A stretch of 64,000 bases of DNA, taken from contig NZ_LR656170.1 of assembly GCF_902168435.1 (NCBI RefSeq), positions 164,928 through 228,927 on the forward strand. The letters are read 5' to 3'. Position numbers and translations under genes: made by a program. A model generated the notes under the pieces. The model saw nothing but the letters and a program-made list of their open reading frames with translations. It searched no databases and had not been told where the DNA came from. This document shows, piece by piece, positions 17,345 through 25,795 of the stretch. Position 1 is the stretch's first letter. Each line of letters starts with the position of its first letter. The DNA comes from Bacillus marasmi (GTDB lineage Bacteria > Bacillota > Bacilli > Bacillales > Cytobacillaceae).

Positions 17345-18362
17345 TTTATTGGCAGTCATTTGGTTTGGCTTATGGGGATTGATTTGGACCGTCTATTTTG
17401 TTCTCGATGGATATGCACTTGGAACTGGAATGCTATTCCCGTTTATTACGAAAAATCGCCAGGAGCGCAATCAACTCCAAGAAGCAATCGGGCCATTTTG
17501 GGGAGGGAATGAGGTTTGGCTGATTACAGCGGGCGGTGCAACTTTTGCCGCCTTCCCGGAAGTATACGCCAACATGTTCAGTTATCTATATACACCATTT
17601 ATGTTAATCTTATTTGCTTTATTTTTCCGAGCAGCCGGGCTAGAATTCATGCATAAAGACGATTCCCCTTTATGGCAAAAAAGCTGGAAATGGGCATTCT
17701 TTGTTGGAAGCTTTCTAGTCGCACTGCTGATCGGCGTCGCCTTTACAAATCTATATTACGGTCTATTGATCGGAGCCGATGGCTATGAAGGTAACCTATT
17801 ATCATTATTGCATCCATACGGCATTTTAGGTGGGCTACTGTTTATTACGATGTTTATCGTGTCTGGGTCGCTTTGGCTTAGCTTAAAAGTCACAGGAATT
17901 GTAAAATCACGCGCGTTAGCGATTGCTAAAAAGGCAAGTGTTGTGAATATTTTACTGTTAGCTATTTTCCTATTAGCTACCAATAATCGCACTAATTTAT
18001 TTGTTAATTTCGTCGAGCAGCCGCTATACTGGCTTGTTCCATCATTATCAGTTGTGTTTGCACTGCTAGTGTTCCCACTCATTTCGAAAAATCGAAACGG
18101 ATTTGCGTTCGCATCACTTTCACTGTCAATCGCAACGCTTTCAGCAACCGGCTTTATCGGCTTGTTCCCGAATATGCTGCCTTCACGACTCGATGAAAGC
18201 TTTAGCACAACGCTTTATGCCGCTGCTGGTAGCGAACTAAACTTAAAAATCATGCTGATTGTCGCACTCATCTTTGTCCCAATCGTCATCGGCTATCAAA
18301 TTTGGAGCTACACCGTATTTAAAGACAAAATCACAAAAGAAACCGCACAAGGATATCATTAA
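17334..18362 (+). CDS. cydB: Cytochrome bd quinol oxidase subunit II
   Basis: 342 residues, about nine membrane helices. It has the conserved N-terminal region LDGYALGTGMLFPF and the WGGNEVWLITAGGATFAAFPEVYA motif of CydB. Translation is coupled to cydA: the start lies inside the cydA end and GAGGAGG is within the cydA reading frame. It is the structural partner of CydA in the bd oxidase. No cydX-like short gene is evident after it; palindromic repeats begin within 6 bases of the stop. Confidence 0.97.
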   Translation: MSHDLLAVIWFGLWGLIWTVYFVLDGYALGTGMLFPFITKNRQERNQLQEAIGPFWGGNEVWLITAGGATFAAFPEVYANMFSYLYTPFMLILFALFFRAAGLEFMHKDDSPLWQKSWKWAFFVGSFLVALLIGVAFTNLYYGLLIGADGYEGNLLSLLHPYGILGGLLFITMFIVSGSLWLSLKVTGIVKSRALAIAKKASVVNILLLAIFLLATNNRTNLFVNFVEQPLYWLVPSLSVVFALLVFPLISKNRNGFAFASLSLSIATLSATGFIGLFPNMLPSRLDESFSTTLYAAAGSELNLKIMLIVALIFVPIVIGYQIWSYTVFKDKITKETAQGYH

Positions 18363-18367
18363 CACTT

Positions 18368-18400
18368 TAACGCAGTGGGGGACTGTCCCCCACTGCGTTA
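18368..18400. repeat. REP-like palindrome (GTGGGGGAC family)
   Basis: TAACGCAGTGGGGG and CCCCCACTGCGTTA form perfect arms around a tiny centre. Related hairpins occur at 18478-18512 and 27310-27328. Its position 6 bases after the cydB stop may let it protect or end the transcript. Confidence 0.7.
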
Positions 18401-18477
18401 ATGTTATACCGTGTTAAAGGCAATAATTACGGAAGAAACAGTGAACGGCTCTATATGATATTGTTGTTGCACTGCTT

Positions 18478-18512
18478 ACTGAGTGGGGGGAATGTCCCTC
18501 ACTCAGTTTTTT
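18478..18512 (+). terminator. Rho-independent terminator of cydAB, REP-related
   Basis: The stem CTGAGTGGGG with CCCTCACTCAG is followed by six T. Its core resembles the GTGGGGGAC repeat family, so a repeat may have been co-opted as terminator. Confidence 0.65.
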
Positions 18513-18569
18513 GTTGTGGTGGTGTGTGCGGGTATGCGTGTGTGCGGCAAGGGGATTTGGAATGAGGGA

Positions 18570-19057
18570 GATAAGAGTCCTATTTTTCTGCCTTCCGTGA
18601 AACTAGGGTAGTTAGCCTTAAGAATATAGTTTAAGTACCCTAGTTTTCTGTCTTCCGTAAAACTAGGGTAGTTAGAGACCGTTTAAGTACCCTAGTTTCT
18701 GTACGCCTGTGAAACTAGGGTAGTTAGAGACCATTTAAGTACCCTAGTTTCTGTACACCTGTGAAACTAGGGTAGTTAGCCGTAAGAATATAGTTTAAGT
18801 ACCCTAGTTTTTCTGTCTCCCGTAAAACTAGGGTACTTAGAGACCATTTAAGTACCCTAGTTTCTGTACACCTGTGAAACTAGGGCAGTTAGCCTTAAGA
18901 ATATAGTTTAAGTACCCTAGTTTTCTGTCTCCCGTGAAACTAGGGTAGTTAGAGAGCGTTTAACTACCCTACTTTTCTACACACTCATGAAACTAGGGTA
19001 CTTAGAGGTCTTATAAGCGTCCTATTTCTCTGCCTCCCGAAAAATTAGGGTAGTTAA
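18570..19057. repeat. Tandem array of palindromic AAACTAGGGTA units
   Basis: About eight units in two length classes, near 52 and near 60 bases, intermixed. Each unit starts AAACTAGGGTAGTTAG and ends GTACCCTAGTTT, so each can fold into a hairpin. Linkers are CTGTACACCTGTG in the short class and CTGTCTCCCGT in the long class. The array fills the convergent space between cydB and the SQR operon. Spacers are near-identical, unlike CRISPR. Confidence 0.8.
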
Positions 19058-19115
19058 TACGAAAAATGGTGTTGCCTCACCCTCTCCTCCCGCCTACCTT
19101 AACTAATTAAGCACG

Positions 19116-19147
19116 CAAAAAAGAGACTCAAACACTTTTGAGTCTCT
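19116..19147 (-). terminator. Terminator of the SQR-like operon
   Basis: On the minus strand AGAGACTCAAA and TTTGAGTCTCT form a stem followed by TTTTTT, 16 bases past the stop of the 44-codon gene. Confidence 0.8.
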
Positions 19148-19162
19148 CGTCACCATTTACTA

Positions 19163-19297
19163 TTAGTGCTTTGGCGGGAATAATGCTGCCTTTGCGATTT
19201 TAATATTTAAATAGACAAATCGAAGGAATTGGTAGCTATAGCATCGTCTAGCAAAAATTGTTCTCTTTGTCGGTTTCATTTCTTTACATAGTTCCAT
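19163..19297 (-). CDS. Small basic protein of 44 residues, function unknown
   Basis: Starts MELCKEMKPTKRTIFARRCY and ends AKAALFPPKH. GAGGAG lies 8-9 bases before the ATG. The frame lies 19 bases downstream of the SQR-like gene and just ahead of a strong terminator, so it looks like the last gene of that operon. It is rich in Lys/Arg and aromatic residues, with two Cys and no clear membrane helix. I do not recognise a family. The case for a real gene rests on ribosome site, operon position and terminator placement. Confidence 0.55.
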   Translation of the reverse strand: MELCKEMKPTKRTIFARRCYSYQFLRFVYLNIKIAKAALFPPKH

Positions 19298-19316
19298 ATC
19301 ATTCACTCCTCAAATA

Positions 19317-20738
19317 TTATTCAGGGATTACACTCCAACCTGGATTACCTTTCATTTTGTAAATGAACATGGTGTGCAGTGTACGCTTAATCCAAGCACC
19401 AGCAAGACCAACTTCCATGTCAGTAATTTTTAAATCACGACCAGTTTCTGGATAGCGCTCGAAATCAGGAACAACAGGATACATCACAATTGATGCCGCC
19501 GCACCGTTGGCAATTGATTTACCAATTGACGCGATACAAGCGCCTGGCATTGCTGCCATTGATTCGTGATGAGATGGTTTCTTACCATTAATCATATCGA
19601 CGACATTTAACGCCGCAATTTTACCGATGATACCAGACGCCATACCAGTACGCGGTGCTGTTGCCGTAATCACAGTCCCATTTTTCGTCACATGCGGCTT
19701 AGAAATTGTACCTGGTGTCGCAAAAGCGATACCTGCCGCATAAATATTTTCATAGATTGGAGATTGATAAGTTGAAGGCCAATCAGAAGCCTTCAAGTCG
19801 TCCCATTTTTTACCGTATACGCCATCAACAAGGGTGAATCCACCAGGATTCGTCATTTTTGACGTAATATCATTGCCATCGCGGTCAACGTATTTAATTT
19901 TTGTACCAAGGAATTGAGGAATCAGCATAGCAAAATCAAACTCTGTTTCGCCTTTTTCCCCTTCATAATTTTCCCAGTAAGCTTTACCCTTCTCTACCTT
20001 TTGCACAGCTGTTTGTACTTGATAGTAGATTTCCTGCTCAGAAAACAATGATTTCATAAATGCTTCTGATTGCATGATATAGCCGTACTTAGAAGCTTGA
20101 AGTCCACCAACACCAAAATCACCTAGTTTAGGCTCGTTTGAAATCCACATGATTTTAGCTTTATCACGTAAACCACGCTTTTTAAGATCATTGTGGATAT
20201 TAGTAATATATTCAAGTGCTGCTCCTTGACAAGTAGCTTGACCATGACCAGTACCAATAAGAAGTTTCACGTGCTCTCCATTTTCCATGCGCTTGACTTG
20301 TTCCAAATACGCATCGCGTGCCATTTTAGCATGGTGAATATTACAGATAGAATGAGAATTACCTGCATCTGGTCCAAGTCCTTCAGTTCCTTCAAAATTA
20401 AGATGTGGACCTGTTGCGTTAATAAGGTAATCATAAATGACTTTTTTCTTTTCGCCGTCTTTTGATTCTACTAATACAAATTGTTCCTCTGGGTGAATTT
20501 CTCTTGCCCAAGCTTGAATGAAGTTAATTTTATGTTTCTTTAGTACTGGTTCAAGCTCAAACATCGTTTTTTCTGGTTCCATTGCTCCAATCCCAACCCA
20601 TACTAGAGATGGAATGTAAGTAAATCTAGGCCATGGATTAATAACAGTAATTTCGTGTTCTCGACCCAATTTCTTTCTTAAATAAAGTGCAGCTGTTTGT
20701 CCTGAAAATCCCGCACCAATTACAACTACATTGGCCAT
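19317..20738 (-). CDS. FAD-dependent oxidoreductase, sulfide:quinone reductase-like
   Basis: 473 residues. The N-terminal FAD-binding motif VVIGAGFSGQTAALYLRKKLG is followed by the NINPW-type second strand, a central region with GTGHGQATCQGAA, and a late dinucleotide-fold segment (IYAAGIAF). Two cysteines, in ATCQGA and GACIAS, are placed where sulfide:quinone reductases often carry catalytic Cys, but this needs alignment. MANVVVIG is taken as the start because AAAGGGG precedes it. It probably oxidises sulfide or a related reductant and passes electrons to menaquinone. It is followed by the 44-residue gene and is divergent from a membrane protein sharing its operator type. Confidence 0.72.
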   Translation of the reverse strand: MANVVVIGAGFSGQTAALYLRKKLGREHEITVINPWPRFTYIPSLVWVGIGAMEPEKTMFELEPVLKKHKINFIQAWAREIHPEEQFVLVESKDGEKKKVIYDYLINATGPHLNFEGTEGLGPDAGNSHSICNIHHAKMARDAYLEQVKRMENGEHVKLLIGTGHGQATCQGAALEYITNIHNDLKKRGLRDKAKIMWISNEPKLGDFGVGGLQASKYGYIMQSEAFMKSLFSEQEIYYQVQTAVQKVEKGKAYWENYEGEKGETEFDFAMLIPQFLGTKIKYVDRDGNDITSKMTNPGGFTLVDGVYGKKWDDLKASDWPSTYQSPIYENIYAAGIAFATPGTISKPHVTKNGTVITATAPRTGMASGIIGKIAALNVVDMINGKKPSHHESMAAMPGACIASIGKSIANGAAASIVMYPVVPDFERYPETGRDLKITDMEVGLAGAWIKRTLHTMFIYKMKGNPGWSVIPE

Positions 20739-20762
20739 GAAAATTTCCCCTTTCATTATTAA

Positions 20763-20778
20763 ATACCATTATGGGTAT
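20763..20778. promoter_or_regulatory. CsoR/CstR-like operator before the SQR-like gene
   Basis: ATACCATTATGGGTAT, the same 16-base layout as the site at 20975-20990 with one half-site mismatch. It lies 25 bases upstream of the start codon, as expected for a repressor site. Confidence 0.55.
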
Positions 20779-20933
20779 ATAGGTGTATAAAAAATTTTTG
20801 ATTGCCTTCTATCTATCTATTGGTCTTTCTAGTTCTAAGATACCATGTTTTTATTAATATAAAAGTGGTTAACTCGCAAATAGGGGTTAAACCCTAAATA
20901 GAATTTCTTTCGTGAAAAAATCGTGAATAACTA

Positions 20934-20963
20934 TTGAAAATTTTGTTAAGGACATTGTAGAAT
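20934..20963 (+). promoter_or_regulatory. Sigma-A-type promoter of the membrane protein gene
   Basis: TTGAAA, 18 bases, TAGAAT. The operator that follows would cover the transcription start. Confidence 0.55.
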
Positions 20964-20974
20964 GATGGTACAAA

Positions 20975-20990
20975 ATACCCATAAGGGTAT
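20975..20990 (+). promoter_or_regulatory. CsoR/CstR-like operator, perfect half-sites
   Basis: ATACCC-ATAA-GGGTAT, an inverted repeat of the G-tract type bound by CsoR-family repressors (copper CsoR, persulfide CstR). It lies between the -10 box and the ribosome binding site. No CsoR-family gene is in the window. Confidence 0.65.
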
Positions 20991-21009
20991 CAAACAAAGG
21001 GGGATTAAT

Positions 21010-22221
21010 TTGAGAAAAAATTTAGGGGAAAATTATAATCCATTATATTTTCTGTCGGCATTAGGAAGTGGTGGATTAGGTATTTCATTTTTTATGTATT
21101 TAATGTTTATGGTAAAGCATCCAGGCAGACCAATGGCCAACTTCGAACATGTATATCCTGTTTTAACAGGAGATTTCTCGTTCTTACAAATTACTGTAGC
21201 GATCGCTTTAATCGGTATTTTATTTTTCAGCATTAAACATTTCCAATTGTTGTTTTGGAATATTAGCGAATTCAAGCTTTATAAACAAACAGCTGCTTAT
21301 GCCAAATTAAAGAAATCAAACGCTGAGGTTACTTTAATGGCCATTCCGCTAACATTAGGAATGACCGTAAATGCAGTCTTTATTTTAGCAGGCGTCTTTA
21401 TTCCTAATCTTTGGGATATCGTTGAGTATCTATTCCCATTTTCGTTACTTGCCTATGGTGCTGTCGGAGTTTATGCATTGGTTATTTTCAAAGGCTACTT
21501 TACACGGTTCCTGATTCATGGAGACTTCGATTATGCAAGCAATAGCAACCTAAGCCAAATGCTTGGTGTATTTGCCTTTTCAATGGTAGCCGTAGGCTTT
21601 GCGGCACCTGCAGCAATGAGTCATACCCTTATCGTATCGGCAATTGGAACTGTGTTAGCCGTCTTTTTCGGTAGTGTTGCCGTATTACTTCTAATAGTAA
21701 CAATGGTTCTAGGTTTCAAATCAATGTTGAAACAAGGAATTGATAAAGCAGGTAGCCCATCAATTTGGATGATCATTCCAATCCTAACCTTACTAGGTAT
21801 TACTGTTGTTCGACTTTATTCAGGCATCAACCACAATATTCTTCATGTCGCAGAACCAGCAGCTATTCATTTATTCATTCCATTAACTGTGTTCGTATCA
21901 ATTCAAGTACTGTTTGGTTTCCTAGGTTACAGCGTGTTGAAAAAGCTTAATTATTTTCAGGATATGATTCATGGTTCCGAAAAAAGCCCAGGAAGCTTCT
22001 CATTAATTTGTCCTGGAGTTGCCTTCTTCGTACTTGGCATGTTCTTCGTCCACTGGGGCTTTGTGAAAACAGGTATCATTACCCAATTCTCAGCTACTTA
22101 CTTTGCTGTACTCTTACCGTTCATTATCGTTCAAATGATTTCGGTTAAAACGATCTTAAAGTTAAACAAAAAATTATTAAGCGCATCTGGAAATCCTTCA
22201 GTTTCCACTAAAGCAATGTAA
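21010..22221 (+). CDS. Polytopic membrane protein of about 10 helices, TDT/SLAC1-like or TsoY-like
   Basis: 403 residues from a TTG start preceded by AAAGGGGG at good spacing. The longer frame from ATG 20962 would place the start upstream of the operator and lacks a ribosome site. About ten hydrophobic helices are visible, with a first segment FLSALGSGGLGISFFMYLMF. The family is not certain: the helix count and pattern recall the tellurite-resistance/dicarboxylate (TDT/SLAC1) group, and the neighbourhood recalls the TsoY family; both are from memory. Shared operator and divergence with the SQR-like gene suggest a role in sulfur compound handling, perhaps transport. Confidence 0.6.
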   Translation: MRKNLGENYNPLYFLSALGSGGLGISFFMYLMFMVKHPGRPMANFEHVYPVLTGDFSFLQITVAIALIGILFFSIKHFQLLFWNISEFKLYKQTAAYAKLKKSNAEVTLMAIPLTLGMTVNAVFILAGVFIPNLWDIVEYLFPFSLLAYGAVGVYALVIFKGYFTRFLIHGDFDYASNSNLSQMLGVFAFSMVAVGFAAPAAMSHTLIVSAIGTVLAVFFGSVAVLLLIVTMVLGFKSMLKQGIDKAGSPSIWMIIPILTLLGITVVRLYSGINHNILHVAEPAAIHLFIPLTVFVSIQVLFGFLGYSVLKKLNYFQDMIHGSEKSPGSFSLICPGVAFFVLGMFFVHWGFVKTGIITQFSATYFAVLLPFIIVQMISVKTILKLNKKLLSASGNPSVSTKAM

Positions 22222-22236
22222 GAACACGCATGTAGG

Positions 22237-22274
22237 AAAACGCCAGCTTCAATAAATGAGGCTGGCGTTTTTTA
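22237..22274 (+). terminator. Rho-independent terminator
   Basis: AAAACGCCAGC pairs with GCTGGCGTTTT, followed by a T run, 15 bases after the membrane protein stop. Confidence 0.85.
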
Positions 22275-22295
22275 TTTGGCTGATTTGTTTTTTTA

Positions 22296-22680
22296 GCGGA
22301 CACTGAATACCTTATTTTCATTCAAAATTCTTCATTTGCGAGGTTTACGGACACTAGGAACCTTATTTGGTCAAAAACCTAAAAGTTTGACCACTTTTTG
22401 GGCAAATAACGGCTTCTATGTCCGATTACGCCTCAAAAATGCTTGTTTTATTACAAATAACGGATTGGATGTCCGCTATCGGATGATGCCGGTGATTAAG
22501 CGGACACTGAATACCTTATATGTAGTCAAATGCTTTGATATAAAAATTTTGCGGACACTAGGGTCCTTATTTGGTCAAAAATCTAAAAGTTTCAACGCAT
22601 TTTGGGCAAATAGCGGCTTTTATGTCCGATTACGCTTCGAAAATGAATGTTTTAGCAAAAATAACGGATTGGATGTCCGC
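22296..22680. repeat. Two tandem 181-base intergenic elements
   Basis: Copies at 22296-22476 and 22500-22680 start GCGGACACTGAATACCTTA and end AACGGATTGGATGTCCGC, so each has GCGGACA/TGTCCGC inverted ends. They have equal length and are clearly similar inside. A 134-codon open frame across them has no ribosome site and ends in the next gene, so it is not called. The layout resembles a non-autonomous MITE-like or BIME-like element. Confidence 0.7.
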
Positions 22681-22696
22681 AAAACTTGGGCAAAAA

Positions 22697-23227
22697 TTAA
22701 GCCAAGAACACGGCCCCGTAAACTAGCGCGCCTGCAATGACTATAGCGGGATGAACCTTCAGTTTTTCCATTAATACAAAACTCAGCGCTGCAAGAAAGA
22801 GGGTTTGAATCCAGCCTGAGCTATCATACGCCGAGAAAAACATTTCATACGTCATAATTCCTAATAAAACAGCAATTACCGGACGCACAAACATCGTCAT
22901 TCTTTGAACTTGCGGTGAGTTCTTGAACTTCATTAATAAACTCAGTAGCGCAATCATCAAGATAAGCGACGGTGCTACAGTTGCAAATACAGCCACAATC
23001 GAACCTAGCACACCCGCAACGTCATAGCCGATATAACCAGCCATTTTGGTGGCAATCGGCCCCGGCAGCGAGTTCCCTAACGCAAGCACTTCACTAAATT
23101 CACTCACGGTCAGCCAATGATTGCGGTCAACCACCTCTGCCTCAATGAGTGGTATTGACGCTGGACCACCGCCATAGCCTAGGATTCCAGGAAGGAAGAA
23201 AGCCCAAAATATATTAATATAGATCAT
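22697..23227 (-). CDS. Chromate transporter half-protein (ChrA family), second half
   Basis: 176 residues, one CHR domain: FFLPGILGYGGGPASIPLIEAEV at the start and LALGNSLPGPIATKMAGYIGY in the middle, with about five to six helices. It overlaps the upstream gene by four bases (ATGA), so the two are translationally coupled and likely form a heterodimer. This matches the short-chain ChrA pairs of Bacillus (ywrA/ywrB type). Function is chromate or sulfate-like anion efflux by family. Confidence 0.88.
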   Translation of the reverse strand: MIYINIFWAFFLPGILGYGGGPASIPLIEAEVVDRNHWLTVSEFSEVLALGNSLPGPIATKMAGYIGYDVAGVLGSIVAVFATVAPSLILMIALLSLLMKFKNSPQVQRMTMFVRPVIAVLLGIMTYEMFFSAYDSSGWIQTLFLAALSFVLMEKLKVHPAIVIAGALVYGAVFLA

Positions 23228-23799
23228 TTGCTGTGCACCTTCTTCATTGTATCGGTAGGGGCTTTTTTATTTTTATAAACGAGCGCGCCGAATAATAACG
23301 CAAAAATTATGATTGCTGGATGCAGACCTATTACCTGTAGGAGAATTGTACTGACTACAATAAAGCCCATTGTCCAGCCCCAACCTAGCTTCGATTTGGA
23401 AGACTTCTTCACAAAATCCCATGTTAATGTCGCTAGCATCACGGCGACGACTGGTACTACTGCTTTCGACATCCCACTAACCCATGGTCGATCCTTATAG
23501 GCATTGAGTACAGTTAATAATAAAATCATTAAAATAATACTTGGAACCATTGTGGCAAATAGCGCGTTAATCATACCGAAAACGCCGCCAACACGAAAGC
23601 CAATATAACCTGACATTTTCGTGTTTATCGGGCCTGGCAGTGCGTTCCCAAGCGCCAAGACATCGCTAAATTCATCAGAACTCATCCATTTATATCGTTC
23701 TACAACTTCCTTATGTACAAGCGGAATAGAGGATGGTCCCCCTCCGTACCCAAGTATTCCCACTCTAAAAAAAGCTAAAAATATGTCTACTTGCTTCAT
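23224..23799 (-). CDS. Chromate transporter half-protein (ChrA family), first half
   Basis: 191 residues with the same CHR signatures as its partner: FFRVGILGYGGGPSSIPLVHKEV and LALGNALPGPINTKMSGYIGF. About six helices. It is first in a two-gene operon; AAGGGATGA lies upstream of the ATG. The substrate is assumed from family membership. The 23800-24008 space holds its control region and no gene that I could support. Confidence 0.88.
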   Translation of the reverse strand: MKQVDIFLAFFRVGILGYGGGPSSIPLVHKEVVERYKWMSSDEFSDVLALGNALPGPINTKMSGYIGFRVGGVFGMINALFATMVPSIILMILLLTVLNAYKDRPWVSGMSKAVVPVVAVMLATLTWDFVKKSSKSKLGWGWTMGFIVVSTILLQVIGLHPAIIIFALLFGALVYKNKKAPTDTMKKVHSK

Positions 23800-24008
23800 A
23801 ATAGCTTACTCATCCCTTCTTTTCCTTGGCGGGAATTCTGTGTTGCTTTGCCATCTATACAATATATTACTAAAAGATACCATTATTATTATAATGACTA
23901 TTGTCCCAGATAACCATGTTGATTTGTTGAAATTATGGTATGGTGGGAAGTTGCTTGTTTAGTTTTGCAATAGGAGGCGCTTTTTATTAGAGTTGTTATT
24001 TAGTACAC

Positions 24009-24043
24009 AAAAAGACACAGCCCTCAAAATTCAGGGCTGTGTC
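24009..24043 (-). terminator. hpf terminator
   Basis: GACACAGCCCT and AGGGCTGTGTC arms are followed by TTTTT on the minus strand, 18 bases past the hpf stop. Confidence 0.9.
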
Positions 24044-24060
24044 CTCTTATTCGAATTATT

Positions 24061-24615
24061 TTATTGAGCTTCAATTAACCCATAACGTCCGTCTTTACGC
24101 TTGTAAACTACGTTTGTATTGTGAGTTTCCGCGTTTGTGAATACGTAGAAGCTGTGCCCCAATAAGTTCATTTGAAGAATTGCTTCCTCACTGTCCATTG
24201 GCTTAAGGTCGAAGTGTTTTGTACGAACTACCTCTAAATCCTGGTCATCTTCTTCAACAGGAACTCCTTTGTTCTCTTCAAGAACAGTGAACATTGAAGT
24301 AAGTCCGCCTTTTTCACGGAATTTTCTGTTAACTTTAGTTTTATGCTTGCGAATTTGACGTTCTAATTTATCTGCAATTAAGTCAATCCCTGCATACATA
24401 TCTTCATTAGCTTCTTCAGCGCGTAAGACTAATTGAGTCATTGGGATAGTTACTTCTACTTTAGACTTCTTGTCGCTATATACTTTGAGGTTAACATGCA
24501 CTTGTGCATTTGGTGTCTCTGTGAAATAACGCTCCAATTTTCCAATTTTTTTCTCGACATATTCTCTTATCGCTGGAGTAACCTCAATGTTTTCACCACG
24601 AATGTTGTAGTTCAT
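24061..24615 (-). CDS. hpf: Long-form ribosome hibernation promoting factor
   Basis: 184 residues. The N-terminal S30AE domain (MNYNIRGENIEVTPAIREYVEKK, about 1-95) binds the 30S subunit near the decoding region. The C-terminal domain (about 125-180, VVRTKHFDLKPMDSEEAILQMNLLGHSFYVF) mediates dimerisation. Together they produce 100S ribosomes in stationary phase. AAAAGGAGGAG precedes the ATG. It is the orthologue of B. subtilis yvyD. It sits directly beside comFC, where B. subtilis has about ten late flagellar genes between them. Confidence 0.96.
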   Translation of the reverse strand: MNYNIRGENIEVTPAIREYVEKKIGKLERYFTETPNAQVHVNLKVYSDKKSKVEVTIPMTQLVLRAEEANEDMYAGIDLIADKLERQIRKHKTKVNRKFREKGGLTSMFTVLEENKGVPVEEDDQDLEVVRTKHFDLKPMDSEEAILQMNLLGHSFYVFTNAETHNTNVVYKRKDGRYGLIEAQ

Positions 24616-24656
24616 AAGTAACTCCTCCTTTTGTTAATGGCATAGCTTATGATTAG

Positions 24657-24686
24657 AGTATACAACTTGTCAGCAAGACCTGCCAA
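24657..24686 (-). promoter_or_regulatory. hpf promoter
   Basis: TTGGCA, 18 bases, TATACT on the minus strand, about 40 bases upstream of hpf. A sigma-B or sigma-H promoter, expected from B. subtilis, was not clearly seen. Confidence 0.5.
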
Positions 24687-25001
24687 CTTTTAACCCGAAT
24701 CATTTTTCTATGCTTTGTGTTTAAGCTATGTATACTATTTCTATTTTGCCCAGGTTAAATCCTCCCATAACCCTGTAAAATTGTGTCTAATTTCCGAACG
24801 ACACCACTTTTCATAAATAATTCAATTCAACGACCAAATTAGTGTTGATTTTACGCTATTTCACCAGAAAGACAGTACCATTATTTCCCCCTTCCAAAGA
24901 AAAACGGAGTTTAATTTATGGGATTTATTGGTAAGTATTCCTATGCTTAACTATTTTATGACTAATCCATTGTGATTTATGTTCTTTTTTTTAACAAAAA
25001 G
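24687..25001. other. Gene-free gap at the site of the missing flagellar block
   Basis: AT-rich sequence between comFC and the hpf promoter. No remnant of flgM, flgK, flgL, csrA, hag, fliD or fliS could be read in any frame. A 10-codon frame at 24918-24950 has GGAG upstream but is too short to call. Confidence 0.6.
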
Positions 25002-25760
25002 TTACAAATAGCACAAACAATACTGTCCCCCTCTTGCCAACGTGAGAGATGATACATTTGCGGCACCCGCCTGCTTCAGCACTTTTGCAGCATGACGCAA
25101 TGTTGATCCTGTTGTATAAATATCATCTACAAGTAGGATACTCTGATTCCTAACATCTATTACATCAGGAATGAACGTGAAAACCTGTGGAACGTGAATT
25201 CGCTCTGCTCGGGATTTTTTTGATTGTTTTTCGGTATGAAGCCTACTTAGCAAATGGGTTGGATTGTATCCAGCTTCCCTTATTAGCGCTTCAGCTTGAT
25301 TAAACCCCCTTTCATACAAGCGTTCCGTACTAAGCGGAATAGGAACGAGAATATTAGGCATAAGCTCCTTCAGCTTTCTTTTTATAAAAATAGAAAAGGC
25401 ATGGACGATCATATAATCTCCGCGGAATTTAAAGGTCGCCAACACTTGCTTCAAAAAATCATTATAGGTGAAAATTGATGTATTACAGGCGAGTTGATTG
25501 GACCACTCTAGATTTTCCTCCCAACGAATACAGTCGAAGCAAAGCTCCTCTCTCCTAAATAAATATTCCCCATTTTCAAAAGAACGACCACAAATCGAAC
25601 AAGTTTCTCCGTGAATTTCAATTAATTTGTTTAAGCACGTTTTACATAACAACGTTGCAGTTTCTTTGGAAAATAGCTGACCCCAGCTCATTTGATAATC
25701 CATGTCCTCATGACAAACGACACAGCGCGGATTGTGAAACATCTCTTTCAATTCCAGCAT
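25002..25760 (-). CDS. comFC: ComFC, competence phosphoribosyltransferase-fold protein
   Basis: 252 residues. N-terminal cysteine pairs (CVVCHED, CKTCL, CSICG, CFDC) form a zinc-finger region, and the C-terminal part has the PRPP-binding motif ILLVDDIYTTGSTLRHAAKVL. AAAGGA precedes the ATG. ComFC acts with ComFA in taking up transforming DNA across the membrane. The gene follows comFA by 35 bases with no comFB between. Confidence 0.93.
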   Translation of the reverse strand: MLELKEMFHNPRCVVCHEDMDYQMSWGQLFSKETATLLCKTCLNKLIEIHGETCSICGRSFENGEYLFRREELCFDCIRWEENLEWSNQLACNTSIFTYNDFLKQVLATFKFRGDYMIVHAFSIFIKRKLKELMPNILVPIPLSTERLYERGFNQAEALIREAGYNPTHLLSRLHTEKQSKKSRAERIHVPQVFTFIPDVIDVRNQSILLVDDIYTTGSTLRHAAKVLKQAGAANVSSLTLARGGQYCLCYL

Positions 25761-25795
25761 AATATCGATCCTTTCGTTTTTAAAAAAGTTCCTAG

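Noticed and set aside
18570-19057. CRISPR-like array
   Set aside because: Units are palindromic and the intervals between them are themselves repeated, so there are no unique spacers; no cas gene is near.
22336-22740. 134-codon open frame as a gene
   Set aside because: It runs across the duplicated 181-base repeats, has no ribosome site and enters the opposite-strand chrA gene.
24918-24950. 10-codon frame with GGAG upstream between comFC and hpf
   Set aside because: Too short and without operon or terminator context.
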